Assembly (NCBI RefSeq): GCF_003610195.1
Contig: NZ_RAPO01000001.1
Location: 1,178,001 to 1,242,000, forward strand
Length of the DNA stretch: 64,000 nucleotides
Direction: 5' to 3'
DNA from: Halopiger aswanensis
GTDB lineage: Archaea; Halobacteriota; Halobacteria; Halobacteriales; Natrialbaceae
In this document: piece after piece, positions 34,003 through 43,223 of the stretch
Position numbering within the stretch: position 1 is the stretch's first letter
How the letters are laid out: each line of letters starts with the position of its first letter
Translations under genes and position numbers: made by a program
The notes under the pieces: model-generated
What the model was told of the DNA's origin: nothing
Database searches by the model: none
What the model saw: only the letters and a program-made list of their open reading frames with translations

Positions 34003-34872
34003 ATGGCTGACTCCGACTCGAGACCCAGACTCCGAACGCTCGCCCGCGACGTCGCCGCGGTCGCCCGCGAGCGCCAGCTAAGCGTCAAGTCAGCGGGACT
34101 GGCCTACCACGCCGTCAATACGCTCGTCCCCTTGCTCATCCTCGCGCTCGTCGGCGCCGCGCTGGTCGACTCGCTCGAGCCGCTGCTCGCGGCGGTCTCG
34201 AGTGCGACCGGACTCGGCGGAACGGGACTCGAGGGGGCGGCGGCGACCGCAAACGGTAGCGCTCGGAGGCGAGCCGCCGTGCTGGCGCTGTGTATCCTCC
34301 TGTGGAGTGCGGTTCGGCTGTTTCAGGCGATCAACAGCGCGTTCACCGACGTCTACGGCTCGCGGAAGGACGCGTTGTACGTCGACGCGGCGACGACCGT
34401 GACGCTCGTGACGGCGCTCTACGTCGTCCTCGCGACGGCGACGCTTTCGGTCGGCGTCGCGCTGGTCAGCGTCGTCGGACTGAGCGTCTCGGTGCTTGGT
34501 GGCCTCCCGCTTGCCGCGGGCGGGTCTGTCCTCCTCGCGGCGCTCTTGACTGGCGTCTTCCTGCCGATGTACTACTGGTTTCCGCAAGCCGACGTCTCGG
34601 TACGGGAGGTGCTCCCGGGAACCGCGTTCGCGGCCCTCTCCTGGACCGCGCTGGCCGGCGGCTTCCGGCTCTACGTCGCGACCTCCGAGAGCGTCGCCCT
34701 GTTCGGCGTCGCCGGCGCGGTCCTCCTGATTCTGACGTGGGTGTACCTCGGCGGGCTCTGCCTACTGCTCGGTGCAGTCTTGAACGCCGTGCTCGCGGGA
34801 CGCGTCGAACCGGAGGACGGCTGGGTGCCGATGCGGGACCTGTGGTCGGAGTACGCGGACGTGTTCAAGTGA
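34003..34872 (+). CDS. YihY/BrkB-family membrane protein
   Basis: This 289-residue protein is an integral membrane protein with the YihY/UPF0761 pattern. Early residues SVKSAGLAYHAVNTLVPLLI, then LFQAINSAFTDVYGSRKDAL, WFPQADVSVREVLPGTAFAA and a last helix ILTWVYLGGLCLLLGAVLNA are diagnostic. About six transmembrane helices are visible. The family was once called ribonuclease BN or BrkB by mistake, and its true role (perhaps lipid or envelope related) is unclear. It is followed 46 bases later by another membrane protein on the same strand. Confidence 0.87.
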   Translation: MADSDSRPRLRTLARDVAAVARERQLSVKSAGLAYHAVNTLVPLLILALVGAALVDSLEPLLAAVSSATGLGGTGLEGAAATANGSARRRAAVLALCILLWSAVRLFQAINSAFTDVYGSRKDALYVDAATTVTLVTALYVVLATATLSVGVALVSVVGLSVSVLGGLPLAAGGSVLLAALLTGVFLPMYYWFPQADVSVREVLPGTAFAALSWTALAGGFRLYVATSESVALFGVAGAVLLILTWVYLGGLCLLLGAVLNAVLAGRVEPEDGWVPMRDLWSEYADVFK

Positions 34873-34918
34873 CCGCCAGACGTATTGGCTGTCCGAGAGA
34901 AGAGCCGTTCAGCCTCCG

Positions 34919-35401
34919 ATGTCGACCCCGCTGCGTTCGGCGATCGCCCGCAACCTGACTGTTGCCAAGCTCGCGGTCACGGTTGGCTTCCCCGCAGCGA
35001 CGGTGACGTTTCTGACCCTCTCGATCGTCCTCGAGGGCACGGGATTGATGAGTGCGGAGCGGATCCTGTCGTCGCGTCCGGAACTCGTCGGTCTCCTCGG
35101 CTGCTCGCTGCTGATCGGCTTGCAGGTCGCGGCCGAAGTCGCCGCCGTCCGCGTCGACGGCGCGGGCGCCGTCAATCGCGGGCCGTGGCCGATCGTCGTC
35201 GGCCGATACCTGTTGGGGATCGGCGGTATCGGCCTCTTTCTGATCGCGGTCTCGTGGGTCGGACTCTCGGCGGCGCTGGCGGCGCTCAGCGGCGAAACTA
35301 CCGATCCGAGCCTGCTGATCGGTATCGCAGCCGCCTACCTCTGCTACAGAAGCGCGAGTGCGTTCCGCGACGGGTTCCGAAGCCGGAGCGACGAGGGGTA
35401 G
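34919..35401 (+). CDS. Four-helix membrane protein of unknown function
   Basis: This 160-residue protein has four hydrophobic spans, in about residues 15-40 (LAVTVGFPAATVTFLTLSIV), 58-80, 90-120 (YLLGIGGIGLFLIAVSWVG) and 130-145. It ends in a basic RDGFRSRSDEG tail. No family or catalytic motif is recognised. It follows the YihY-family gene closely and converges on the XPF-type nuclease gene, so it may share the YihY transcript. Confidence 0.65.
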   Translation: MSTPLRSAIARNLTVAKLAVTVGFPAATVTFLTLSIVLEGTGLMSAERILSSRPELVGLLGCSLLIGLQVAAEVAAVRVDGAGAVNRGPWPIVVGRYLLGIGGIGLFLIAVSWVGLSAALAALSGETTDPSLLIGIAAAYLCYRSASAFRDGFRSRSDEG

Positions 35402-35429
35402 GAGGGCGACGCCGCTATCGGCCACTCTG

Positions 35430-36083
35430 TCATTCCCGAAACGCTGCGTAGATCGTCTCCGCCCGCGTCTCGCCGATCCCGTCGATCCGCGTGAGGTCCT
35501 CGAGGTCGGCCGCGAGCAGCGATTCGACGGTTGGATACCGCTCGTACAGCGTGGTCGCAAGTTCGGGACCGATACCGTCGATGCAGCCGTACATCCGCTT
35601 GGTCGTCGGTTCCCTGCGACTCGCGACCGCGCCGACCGGGAGTCGCCGGCTCGAGGGATCTTCCGCGTGTTTCCGGCCGAGCCGAATCGCGAAGTCGACG
35701 AGTCGGCTGCGATCCGTACAGGGGACGACGGGTACCTCGTGGCGGGCCGTAATCGAGGCCATCGAGCCGCGGATCGACTCGGGGGAGACGGCCGTCCGCA
35801 GCGACTCGAGGTCGAGGAAGTCGCCCTCCAGCAGGAGGTAGGAGTGGTCGTAGGAGTCGGCCATCCGCGCGACCTGCTCCTCGAGGTCGGGGCCGGAGCG
35901 GCCCATCGCCGTGCTGACGTAGTCGCGGGGCGTCTTCCGTTCGAAGCCGATCGAGTCGATCGCGATGTCACCCGACGGGAGCCGGTCGACGACGACCTCC
36001 GTCACGTCGGGGTGCTCGCGGACGGCCTCGACGAGGCCCGCGGGCTCCCGGTCGTCGACGGTGACGACGACGCGCATACTCAT
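35430..36083 (-). CDS. Short ERCC4/XPF-type nuclease with helix-hairpin-helix domain
   Basis: This 217-residue protein has an ERCC4 nuclease domain at about 1-140. The metal-binding motif appears as VDDREP near the start and GFERKTPRDYVSTAM, an ERKxxxD core. The C-terminal part is a double helix-hairpin-helix (CIDGIGPELATTLYERYPTV and IDGIGETRAETIYAAF). Proteins of this type cut branched DNA 3' flaps. It lacks the helicase module of full-length archaeal Hef, so it resembles crenarchaeal XPF in length. It may work with PCNA, but no PIP box is clear. Start is MSMR at 36083; an ATG two codons later is possible. Confidence 0.85.
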   Translation of the reverse strand: MSMRVVVTVDDREPAGLVEAVREHPDVTEVVVDRLPSGDIAIDSIGFERKTPRDYVSTAMGRSGPDLEEQVARMADSYDHSYLLLEGDFLDLESLRTAVSPESIRGSMASITARHEVPVVPCTDRSRLVDFAIRLGRKHAEDPSSRRLPVGAVASRREPTTKRMYGCIDGIGPELATTLYERYPTVESLLAADLEDLTRIDGIGETRAETIYAAFRE

Positions 36084-36240
36084 ACCGGGTGGAGGGGCTC
36101 GAACGATGAACGGGTGTCGGTTCGACGCGGCGTCGCTACGTCAGTTCGGTATGGCGAGCGGCCCGATCGGGCTGACTCGAGCGGAGTACCACTGTGACAC
36201 CGCGCGTACTTTTTTCTCCCCAGACTGTGGCTCTGTTGAT

Positions 36241-36465
36241 ATGGTCAGTTCGGTCGTCGTACTCCTCATCGCCGCCCTCCTGATCCAGTTCCCGATCGCT
36301 GTCCTCGTCTACGTCGACGCGAGACGACTCGATCTCGAGCGGCCGGCGATGTACTCCCTCGGCATCCTTTCGGTTCCACTCGCCGGGTGGGTCGTCGTGC
36401 TCTGGTATCTCTCGCAGCGGTCGGAACTGCCGCGAGCGGACGAGGCGACGGCCGATTCCGATTAG
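36241..36465 (+). CDS. 74-residue two-span membrane protein
   Basis: The protein starts MVSSVVVLLIAALLIQFPIA (helix 1), has a short charged loop (DARRLDLERP), a second helix (LGILSVPLAGWVVVLWYL) and an acidic tail. Such small proteins are frequent in haloarchaea and unassigned. A T-rich upstream element (ACTTTTTTCT, about 36206-36215) is near the expected TATA position. Its stop overlaps that of the convergent phosphoribosyltransferase gene by four bases. Confidence 0.6.
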   Translation: MVSSVVVLLIAALLIQFPIAVLVYVDARRLDLERPAMYSLGILSVPLAGWVVVLWYLSQRSELPRADEATADSD

Positions 36466-37100
36466 GAGCGGCCGCCCAGCCCCTCGAGATAGCGAATCGC
36501 TTCCTCGTCGGTCACCTGCCCGAACTCGCGGTAGAACTGCCCGACCGCGCGGAAGTTCTCGGGGGTCTCGAGCGCGATCACTTCGTCGGCTTCGGCCTCG
36601 AGGTCCGCGACGGACTGGGGCGAGCCGACGGGGACCGCCAGGCCGACGTAGTCGGCGTCGGCCGCGCGAACCTGTCGGAGACACGCCGTCGCGGTCGCGC
36701 CCGTCGCGACGCCGTCGTCGACGACAAGGACGCGTTTTCCCTCGATATCGGGCAATCCGTCGGCGTCGCGGTACCGGTCGGCCTTCTCGCGGGCGTTTTG
36801 GGCTTCCTCCGTGCGGATCCGTTCGAGGTAGTCGTCGGAGACGCCGAGCCGATCGATGAGGTCGTCGTTGTACCAGACGCTGCCGTCGCTGGCGACCGCG
36901 CCCAGCGCCAGTTCCGGGTTGTTCGGTGCCCCCATCTTTCGGGCGACGACGACGTCGAGATCGGCCTCGAGCGCGTCCGCGACCGGCCGCGCGACGGGCA
37001 AGGCCCCGCGCGGGATGCCGAGGACGACGTCGGCTTCGACGCCCCGCGCCTCGAGTTCGGCCGCGAGTCGATCGCCCGCTTCGCTTCGAGTGGTGAACAT
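36462..37100 (-). CDS. Phosphoribosyltransferase-family protein
   Basis: This 212-residue protein has the type I PRTase fold. The PRPP-binding loop is VLVVDDGVATGATATACLR (about 122-140). The N-terminal LGIPRGALPVARPVADAL and ARKMGAPNNPELALGAVASD are typical of a stand-alone PRTase group often annotated as predicted phosphoribosyltransferase. The base or substrate is not known. The family may act in nucleotide or sugar-phosphate salvage. The ATG at 37100 gives MFTTRSEAGDRLA, the common start; the longer frame upstream is not coding-like. Confidence 0.85.
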   Translation of the reverse strand: MFTTRSEAGDRLAAELEARGVEADVVLGIPRGALPVARPVADALEADLDVVVARKMGAPNNPELALGAVASDGSVWYNDDLIDRLGVSDDYLERIRTEEAQNAREKADRYRDADGLPDIEGKRVLVVDDGVATGATATACLRQVRAADADYVGLAVPVGSPQSVADLEAEADEVIALETPENFRAVGQFYREFGQVTDEEAIRYLEGLGGRS

Positions 37101-37264
37101 GGTCGGGACTAGGCGGGCAACGCCCTTTGCGTTACCGTAGCACACGACGGGGCTGACGTTCGACGCAAGAGGAAGTCGGGAAGCCTCGAGCACGGTCGCA
37201 CCCTGGCGACCGGACTGGAACACGCTTGCCGAACCACTACCCGTTCCGGTTCGGGAAGTGGCGT

Positions 37265-38041
37265 ATGGGACGACTCCAGCGAACGCTCTCGAACGTCTCC
37301 GAGGAGTCGGGGATGGACAACGGCCGCGTCGCCGTCGTCGGCGGCAGCATCGACTACCCGAACCAGCCGGCGATCACCGGCATGGCGGCGCTGCGGACCG
37401 GGTCGGACCACGTCCGGGCGCTGGTCGCCGAGAACATCTACGAGATCGTCGCGAGTCACTCGCCGAACCTGCTGACGAGTTACTACGCCGGCGAGCGGTT
37501 CAGCGAGGACGCCGTCGAGCAAACCCTGGATATCTGCGAGTGGGCCGACGCGCTCGTGATCGGTCCCGGACTCGTCGACGCGGAGACCGAAGCGGTCTGC
37601 GAGACCATCGACGGCGTCGACGTGCCGGTCGTCGTCGACGCGCTCGCGATCGAGCCCGCGCTCGACGCCGACCTCTCGAGTGCGATCCTCACGCCGAGCA
37701 GTTCGGAGGACGATCCGATTCGGGACGGCTACGGCTCGCTCGAGGCGTTTACGGAGGAGACGGGCGCGGTCATTACGCTGACCGGCGGCGTCGACGAGAT
37801 AATCACCGGCGGCGAACGGCTGCGCAACGAGACGGGAACGTCGGCGATGACCGTCGCCGGGACCGGCGACACGATGGCCGGGATCACGGCCTCGCTGCTC
37901 GGACAGGGGATGGACCGGACGGAAGCCGCGGAACTAGGCGCGTGGATCCTCGGCAAGAGCGGCGAACTCGCGACGGCCGAGTACGGGCCGGGCGTCCTTG
38001 CGACGGACGTGATCGAGCGGATCCCGGATACGATCCGGTAA
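37265..38041 (+). CDS. NAD(P)HX dehydratase-like (YjeF C-terminal, ribokinase fold) protein
   Basis: This 258-residue protein resembles the dehydratase half of YjeF, which repairs hydrated NAD(P)H. Matching segments are VAVVGGSIDYPNQPAITGMAALRTG, ALVIGPGLVDAETE, VVVDALAIEP and the Gly-rich TVAGTGDTMAGITASLLGQG. The usual TPHxGE motif is replaced by ILTPSSSEDDP and the KG loop by LTGGVDE. It may therefore be a divergent paralog with a changed substrate or lost activity. It lacks the epimerase domain. The ATG at 37265 is preferred over a TTG 13 codons upstream. Confidence 0.72.
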   Translation: MGRLQRTLSNVSEESGMDNGRVAVVGGSIDYPNQPAITGMAALRTGSDHVRALVAENIYEIVASHSPNLLTSYYAGERFSEDAVEQTLDICEWADALVIGPGLVDAETEAVCETIDGVDVPVVVDALAIEPALDADLSSAILTPSSSEDDPIRDGYGSLEAFTEETGAVITLTGGVDEIITGGERLRNETGTSAMTVAGTGDTMAGITASLLGQGMDRTEAAELGAWILGKSGELATAEYGPGVLATDVIERIPDTIR

Positions 38042-38066
38042 GAGAGCACAAATCGGCGGCGGCCGA

Positions 38067-40979
38067 TTATCGACCGCGCACCGCGGGCAGCGTGAACGAG
38101 AACGTCGAGCCCTCGCCGGGTTCGGAGTCGACCCAGATGTCGCCGCCATGGCGCTCGACGATCCGTTGACAGAGCGCCAGCCCGATGCCCGTCCCCTCGT
38201 ACTCCTCGCGGCTGTGGAGGCGATCGAAGACGGTAAACACCCGATCCTGATCGGCCGGATCGATGCCGATCCCGTCGTCTTCGACCGAAATCACCCACTC
38301 CCGTCCGCGGCGGGTCGCATCGACGCGGATCGCCGGCGGGGTATCGCCGCTGTACTGGATCGCGTTCTCGAGTAAGTTCTGGAAGACCTGGCGCAACTGG
38401 CTCGCGTCGCCCTCGACGCGGGGGAGGTCGTCGGTCGCGATCTCGGTGCCGGTCTCTTCGATCTGAATCTGGAGGTCCGCTCGAACGTCGTCGACGAGCG
38501 CGTCCAGTTCGACCGGCTCGAGCGGATCGCCCTGGGTCTCGATCCGGGAGTAGGCCAGCAGGCCGTCGATCATCTCGCGCATGCGGTCGGCGCCGTCGAC
38601 CGCGTACGCGAGGAACTCCCGGCCGTCCTCGTCGAAGGCGTCGGCGTAGCGGTTCTCGAGGAGTTGGAGGTAGCTCGTGACCATCCGCAGGGGCTCCTGG
38701 AGGTCGTGGGAGGCCGCGTAGGCGAACTGCTCTAAGCGCTCGTTGGACTCCTCGAGCGCTCGTTCCCGTTGGGTTCGCTCGAGTTCGTACTGGATCCACT
38801 GGGCCATGAGCTGGTGGAAGGTCCGTTCGGCGTCCGTGAACGGGCGGTCGCGCGAGCCCGTCGAGACGAAGAAGAAGGTCCGATCGGGCTCGGTCTCGAG
38901 TTCGATGCGCGTGCCGAGGTACGTCTCGACGCCGAACTCCTCGTAGGCGAGGGTGTTGCCGAACCCGGCTCGTTCTGGATCGGTGATGTCCGCCAGCGGG
39001 TCGTCGTCGACGGTGGCCCGACAGTAGGTTTCCGAGAGCGGCGCCTCCGCGCCGGGCTGGAGGTGGTCGTGGTCGTAGTCGCCGTTTACGGCCTGTACGG
39101 TGAACGAATCGGTCGCGGGATCGATTTTCGCGATGCCGCCCAGTTCGAGATCGAACCGCTCGCAGCCCAACTCGAACAGATCGTCTACCTTCTCCTCGAA
39201 CGATCGATCGGGATCGGCGGCGATCCGAGTCAGCGTCTGCTGGTGGTGTTCGCGCTGTTCGCGCTCGAGTTCGTAGCTGACCCACTGGCCCAGCAACTCG
39301 AGGAACGTCCGCTCGGTCTCGGAGAACGGCCGGTCGCGGGGCTCCGTACTGCCGAACCAGAACGTTCCGTACGGCGTCGATCCGTCCATCACTCGCGTCC
39401 CGATGTAACTCGTCAACCCGAACTCGCGGTGGATCCGATCGTGCTCCCAGTCGGTGCCGCCAACGTCCGCCATCGCGACCGGTTCGTCGGCTTCGATGGT
39501 CCGTCGGCAGAAACACCCGTACCCCGGATCCGACCACAGTTCCTCGTCGGGATCGACGCCGAGACCGACCCCCTTCTCCAGCCGGAACTCGCCGCCCCAC
39601 GCCGGGAGGTGGTTCAGCCCGCCCATCTCGAGGCCGAACCACTCGCAGCCCAACTCGAGCAACTCCTCGAGTTTCTCGTCGAAGTCGCGCTCGGGGTCGG
39701 CCGTGATCCGGTAGCTCTCCCGCAGGAACTGCTCGCGTTGTCGGCGCTGGAGTTCGTACTCGATGCACTGTCCCATCAGGTCGAGGAACGTCCGTTCGGC
39801 GTCCGTAAACGGGACGGGACGCGCCCTCTCGGAGGCGAAACACAGCGTGCCGTACTCCTCGCCGCCGACGTGGACGGTCGTGCCGAAGTACGCGTCCAGG
39901 CCGAACCGCTCGTAGGCGGGGTCGTCGGTCCACCCGGCCTCGGCCGCGTCCTGCACGGCGATCGTTCCCGGCGAGGCGAGGAGTTTCTCGCAGTACGTGT
40001 CACAGAGCGAGTCGGTAACGCCCGCCCGAATGCGGTCGTGCTCGCCGACGGCTTCGACGATCTCGAACGACTCCTCGCCGCGGGTTTCCGTGAAGTAACC
40101 GATCTCGAGGCCGAGCCGCTGGCGGCCTAGCTCGAGCAGGCGCTCGATCTTCTCGCCGAGCGATGCAGTCGGGTCCGCGATCGTCTCGTAGAGTTCCCGC
40201 TGGTACCGCTCGCGGCGCTCGATCGTCGTTCGCGCGTCGGTCCGATCGACGAGCGTCGCCAACTTCCGGTCGAGTTCCCGCGACGGCCGGTCGTCGCCGA
40301 AGTACTCCTCGGGCGGCGTGTAGTAGAAGTTCTGACAGACGGTCGCGTCCTCGTAGACGAGAAACGGATGTGTGTTGAGGACGTCGTGGAGAACCTCGGC
40401 CGGGAACCGGTTTCGGTTGTACTGACAGAGGACCGCGTAGTCTTCGCCGTCGTAGAGCGGATTGAGGAGTTCCTCGTACTCGCAGACGTCGTCGAGTTCC
40501 GTCTCGTCGTCCTCGAGCGCCCACGTCATCTCGGCGGTCGCTCTGAGGCCCGTAAACTCGTCGGCGGTCGCGTCCGCGAGGGCGTCCGCCCAGAACTCGA
40601 GCATCGCCTCGCGGTCGAACTCGCCGGTCCGGCGGTAGGTCTCCGCGGCCGTGTGAACGACGAGCGCCCCGGACTCGAGGGCACGATCGACCTCGATCCC
40701 GCGCGTTCGCATCGCCTCGAGGACCTCGTCGACGGTGTTGTCGTCGGCGACGTAGAGACACTGTTCGCCGCGCTCGAGTCCTTCTTTGATAAACCGGACG
40801 GCCGTTTCGAACTGCTGCTGTCGATCTTCGTAGATGAGGGCGAAGTGGTCGTTGTCGTCGTGGGTCTCGACCGATCCGGGCGGGCCGCGAACATCGCCGG
40901 TCGACGCTGTGGACGTGAACCCGCGTTCGTCGTCGGCTGTCTGGTAGCGGCTGGTGTGGGTAGATACCTGTTTGCTCAT
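38067..40979 (-). CDS. MEDS-GAF3 sensor histidine kinase (970 aa)
   Basis: This soluble kinase begins with a MEDS-type sensory domain (about residues 40-240: HFALIYEDRQQQFETAVRFI, ERGEQCLYVADDN, then FPAEVLHDVLNTHPFLVYE). MEDS domains occur in methanogens, methylotrophs and haloarchaea, often in C1- or redox-related sensing. Three GAF repeats follow (about 265-420, 425-580 and 585-740), each introduced by a YxITADP-like helix and ending in a YELxR helix. Each has a cysteine at a matching place (DTYCEK, GCFCRR, ETYCRA). HisKA (SHDLQEPLRM) and HATPase (NLLENAIQYSG, GTGIGLAL) close the protein. The transmitter is highly similar to that of the PAS kinase at 2635. It has no receiver and no adjacent regulator. 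Confidence 0.9.
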   Translation of the reverse strand: MSKQVSTHTSRYQTADDERGFTSTASTGDVRGPPGSVETHDDNDHFALIYEDRQQQFETAVRFIKEGLERGEQCLYVADDNTVDEVLEAMRTRGIEVDRALESGALVVHTAAETYRRTGEFDREAMLEFWADALADATADEFTGLRATAEMTWALEDDETELDDVCEYEELLNPLYDGEDYAVLCQYNRNRFPAEVLHDVLNTHPFLVYEDATVCQNFYYTPPEEYFGDDRPSRELDRKLATLVDRTDARTTIERRERYQRELYETIADPTASLGEKIERLLELGRQRLGLEIGYFTETRGEESFEIVEAVGEHDRIRAGVTDSLCDTYCEKLLASPGTIAVQDAAEAGWTDDPAYERFGLDAYFGTTVHVGGEEYGTLCFASERARPVPFTDAERTFLDLMGQCIEYELQRRQREQFLRESYRITADPERDFDEKLEELLELGCEWFGLEMGGLNHLPAWGGEFRLEKGVGLGVDPDEELWSDPGYGCFCRRTIEADEPVAMADVGGTDWEHDRIHREFGLTSYIGTRVMDGSTPYGTFWFGSTEPRDRPFSETERTFLELLGQWVSYELEREQREHHQQTLTRIAADPDRSFEEKVDDLFELGCERFDLELGGIAKIDPATDSFTVQAVNGDYDHDHLQPGAEAPLSETYCRATVDDDPLADITDPERAGFGNTLAYEEFGVETYLGTRIELETEPDRTFFFVSTGSRDRPFTDAERTFHQLMAQWIQYELERTQRERALEESNERLEQFAYAASHDLQEPLRMVTSYLQLLENRYADAFDEDGREFLAYAVDGADRMREMIDGLLAYSRIETQGDPLEPVELDALVDDVRADLQIQIEETGTEIATDDLPRVEGDASQLRQVFQNLLENAIQYSGDTPPAIRVDATRRGREWVISVEDDGIGIDPADQDRVFTVFDRLHSREEYEGTGIGLALCQRIVERHGGDIWVDSEPGEGSTFSFTLPAVRGR

Positions 40980-41240
40980 GAATTCCCTCCGATCGCCCGG
41001 CGATCCAGAGACAAACGGATCCTCGGCTTCGGCAGCCGGGCAGGTGCTTCGTACCGGACGGTGCTCGTCGGGCAAAGAGATGAGACCGAGGACAAAAAGG
41101 GTGTCGAGGAACCCGTTATACTGGGGGTTTGGAGGTTCAGACGAGAGCGGTGAGTCGCCGGCACGAGCGATGCGGGGACGCCAGTCTCGACGGCTGTTCG
41201 ACGGCGTAGACTGAATACCGAGCCCGTGCTACGTGCACAC

Positions 41241-41996
41241 ATGTCGGAGCAATCAGCTCGACCGACGACCGAAACCGAGACCGAGGCCGAAACCGATGAC
41301 ATCGACCACCCCGTTTTCGCCGCGCTCTACGATCTGCTCCCCGACTCGGTGCTGCTCAGACCCCACCGCGAGTACCTCGCACGGGACCTCTCGGGACGGG
41401 TCCTCGAGATCGGCCCGGGAAGCGGGGCGATGTTCCCCTACGTCGCCGACGGCGCGGCGGCCGACCTCGAGTACCACGCGATCGAACCGGATCCGAACAT
41501 GCGCACGCGTGCAGCGAAAGCGGCCCGCGAGGCCGGACTGTCCGTCGACCTGCGCGACGCTCGGGCCGAGTCGCTGCCCTACCCCGACGACTCGTTCGAC
41601 GCGGTCGTCTCCGCGCTGGTCTTTTGCACCGTCCAGGACCCCGACGCCGCGCTGGCGGAGCTCGCTCGCGTCCTGCGACCCGACGGGGAGTTTCGGTTCC
41701 TCGAGCACGTCGGCAACGACGGCTGGCGCGGAACCGGCCAGAATCTGTTGAACCCGCTCTGGAGCCGGGCGTCGGGCGGCTGTAACCTCACTCGGAATAC
41801 CGTCTCGCGGTTCGCCGGCCACGACGCGTTCGCCGTCGAGGAGATCGAGCGCCTCGAGTTCGGGTTCTTTCCGGTGACGCCGGTCGTCCGAGGCACGTTG
41901 CGCCGGGAGCGCGGCGGTTTGGGAGACGCGCTCGGTGACGAGCCGCTCGAGAGCCTCGGGGATTTATCGGGCTCGGGGTCCCGGCTGTCGATATGA
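41241..41996 (+). CDS. Class I SAM-dependent methyltransferase
   Basis: This 251-residue protein has the SAM motif VLEIGPGSGAMFPYV (about 54-68), motif II acidic DAVVSALVFCTVQDP and post-motif LRPDGEFRFLEHVGNDG. It resembles UbiE/arsenite- or phospholipid-type methyltransferases. The substrate is unknown. The first 35 residues are Glu/Thr-rich and probably disordered. It overlaps the aminotransferase gene by four bases (ATGA), so they form a two-gene unit, but I cannot name a shared pathway. Confidence 0.85.
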   Translation: MSEQSARPTTETETEAETDDIDHPVFAALYDLLPDSVLLRPHREYLARDLSGRVLEIGPGSGAMFPYVADGAAADLEYHAIEPDPNMRTRAAKAAREAGLSVDLRDARAESLPYPDDSFDAVVSALVFCTVQDPDAALAELARVLRPDGEFRFLEHVGNDGWRGTGQNLLNPLWSRASGGCNLTRNTVSRFAGHDAFAVEEIERLEFGFFPVTPVVRGTLRRERGGLGDALGDEPLESLGDLSGSGSRLSI

Positions 41997-43117
41997 GCAG
42001 CGATCGACTGCGGATGACGCCGGGGCCGACCGAGGTCCCCGACGCGGTGCGCCAGCGGATGGCCGAACCGACGCCGAACCCCGATATCGAGAGCGAATTC
42101 TTCGATATCTACCGGTCGCTAACGGCTAACCTCGAGCGGATCTACGCGGCGGGCGGGGACGCCGACGATTCGAGTCTCGACCGAGACGTCGCCGTCCTCG
42201 GCGGCGAGGGAATTCTCGGCCTCGAGGCCGCCGTCGCCTCGCTGCTCGAGGAGGGCGACCGCGTGCTCTGTCTCTCGAACGGGCTCTACGGCGACGGCTT
42301 CGCCGACTTCGTCGAAGACTACGGCGGCGAGGCCGTCACCTGCGAGTTCCCCTGGCGGGAGACCCTCGAGGCCGACGCCGTCCGCGAAGCACTGGAACGC
42401 GCCGCCGACGCCGGCGAGCCGTTCGACCTCGCGACGATGGTCCACTGCGAGACGCCGACGGGAACGCTGAACGACCTCGAGCCGGTGCTCGACGCGCTCG
42501 AGGAGCACGACCACGACGTACTCTCGATCGTCGACGCGGTCTCCGCGGTCGGCGGCACGCCCGTTCCGACCGACCGGATCGACGTCTGTCTGGGCGCGAG
42601 CCAGAAGTGTCTGAGCGCGCCGCCGGGGCTGACGACCTGCGCGGTCAGCGACCGCGCGTGGGAGCGCATCGAGACCGTCGAAACCCGGTCGCTGTACACG
42701 AATCTCGAGCCCTGGCGGAACGCCGCCGACGAGGACGTCGAGTGGTTCCCCTACACCCACCTCTCGGCGAACGTCGCCGGCCTCGAGACCGCGACCGACC
42801 TGCTGCTCGAGGAGGGTCTCGAGAGCGTCTTCGAGCGCCACGAAGCGGCGGCCGAGCGGTGTCGCGAGCGAGCCGCGGAACTCGGCCTCGAACTCTATCC
42901 CGAAGCGGACGCGGCCTCGCCGACGGTGACCGCGCTCGAGGTCGAGGGCCGGGCCGCGGAACTGCAGGAACGAATGCGAGAGAACCACGACATCGTCCTC
43001 GCGACCGGCCTCGGCGACCTCGAGGACGACGTTCTCCGCGTCGGCCACATGGGCCACAACGCGCGTCTGGAGCGGGTCGATCGGACGATGGACGCGCTCG
43101 AGGCGGTGCTCGAGTGA
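41993..43117 (+). CDS. Class V aminotransferase (serine/alanine-glyoxylate type)
   Basis: This 374-residue PLP enzyme has RMTPGPTEVPDAVRQRMAEP at the start, GGEGILGLEAAVASLL, VDAVSAVGGTPVPTDRIDVC and the PLP-lysine GASQKCLSAPPGL. It belongs to the group with alanine-glyoxylate and serine-pyruvate aminotransferases. The C-terminal VLATGLGDLEDDVLRVGHMGH is typical. Likely reactions are transamination of serine, alanine or glyoxylate, though phosphoserine-like substrates cannot be excluded. It is coupled to the methyltransferase gene upstream. Confidence 0.87.
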   Translation: MSSDRLRMTPGPTEVPDAVRQRMAEPTPNPDIESEFFDIYRSLTANLERIYAAGGDADDSSLDRDVAVLGGEGILGLEAAVASLLEEGDRVLCLSNGLYGDGFADFVEDYGGEAVTCEFPWRETLEADAVREALERAADAGEPFDLATMVHCETPTGTLNDLEPVLDALEEHDHDVLSIVDAVSAVGGTPVPTDRIDVCLGASQKCLSAPPGLTTCAVSDRAWERIETVETRSLYTNLEPWRNAADEDVEWFPYTHLSANVAGLETATDLLLEEGLESVFERHEAAAERCRERAAELGLELYPEADAASPTVTALEVEGRAAELQERMRENHDIVLATGLGDLEDDVLRVGHMGHNARLERVDRTMDALEAVLE

Positions 43118-43223
43118 TCAGCCCGGCTTCAATCGAAGCGGTGAGGCCCCGAACTGCGGGATGAACGCGTAGCCGGAACCTGCAGGTCCAACCGTTTCCC
43201 GGACGTCGGCCCTAGCGTCGTCC

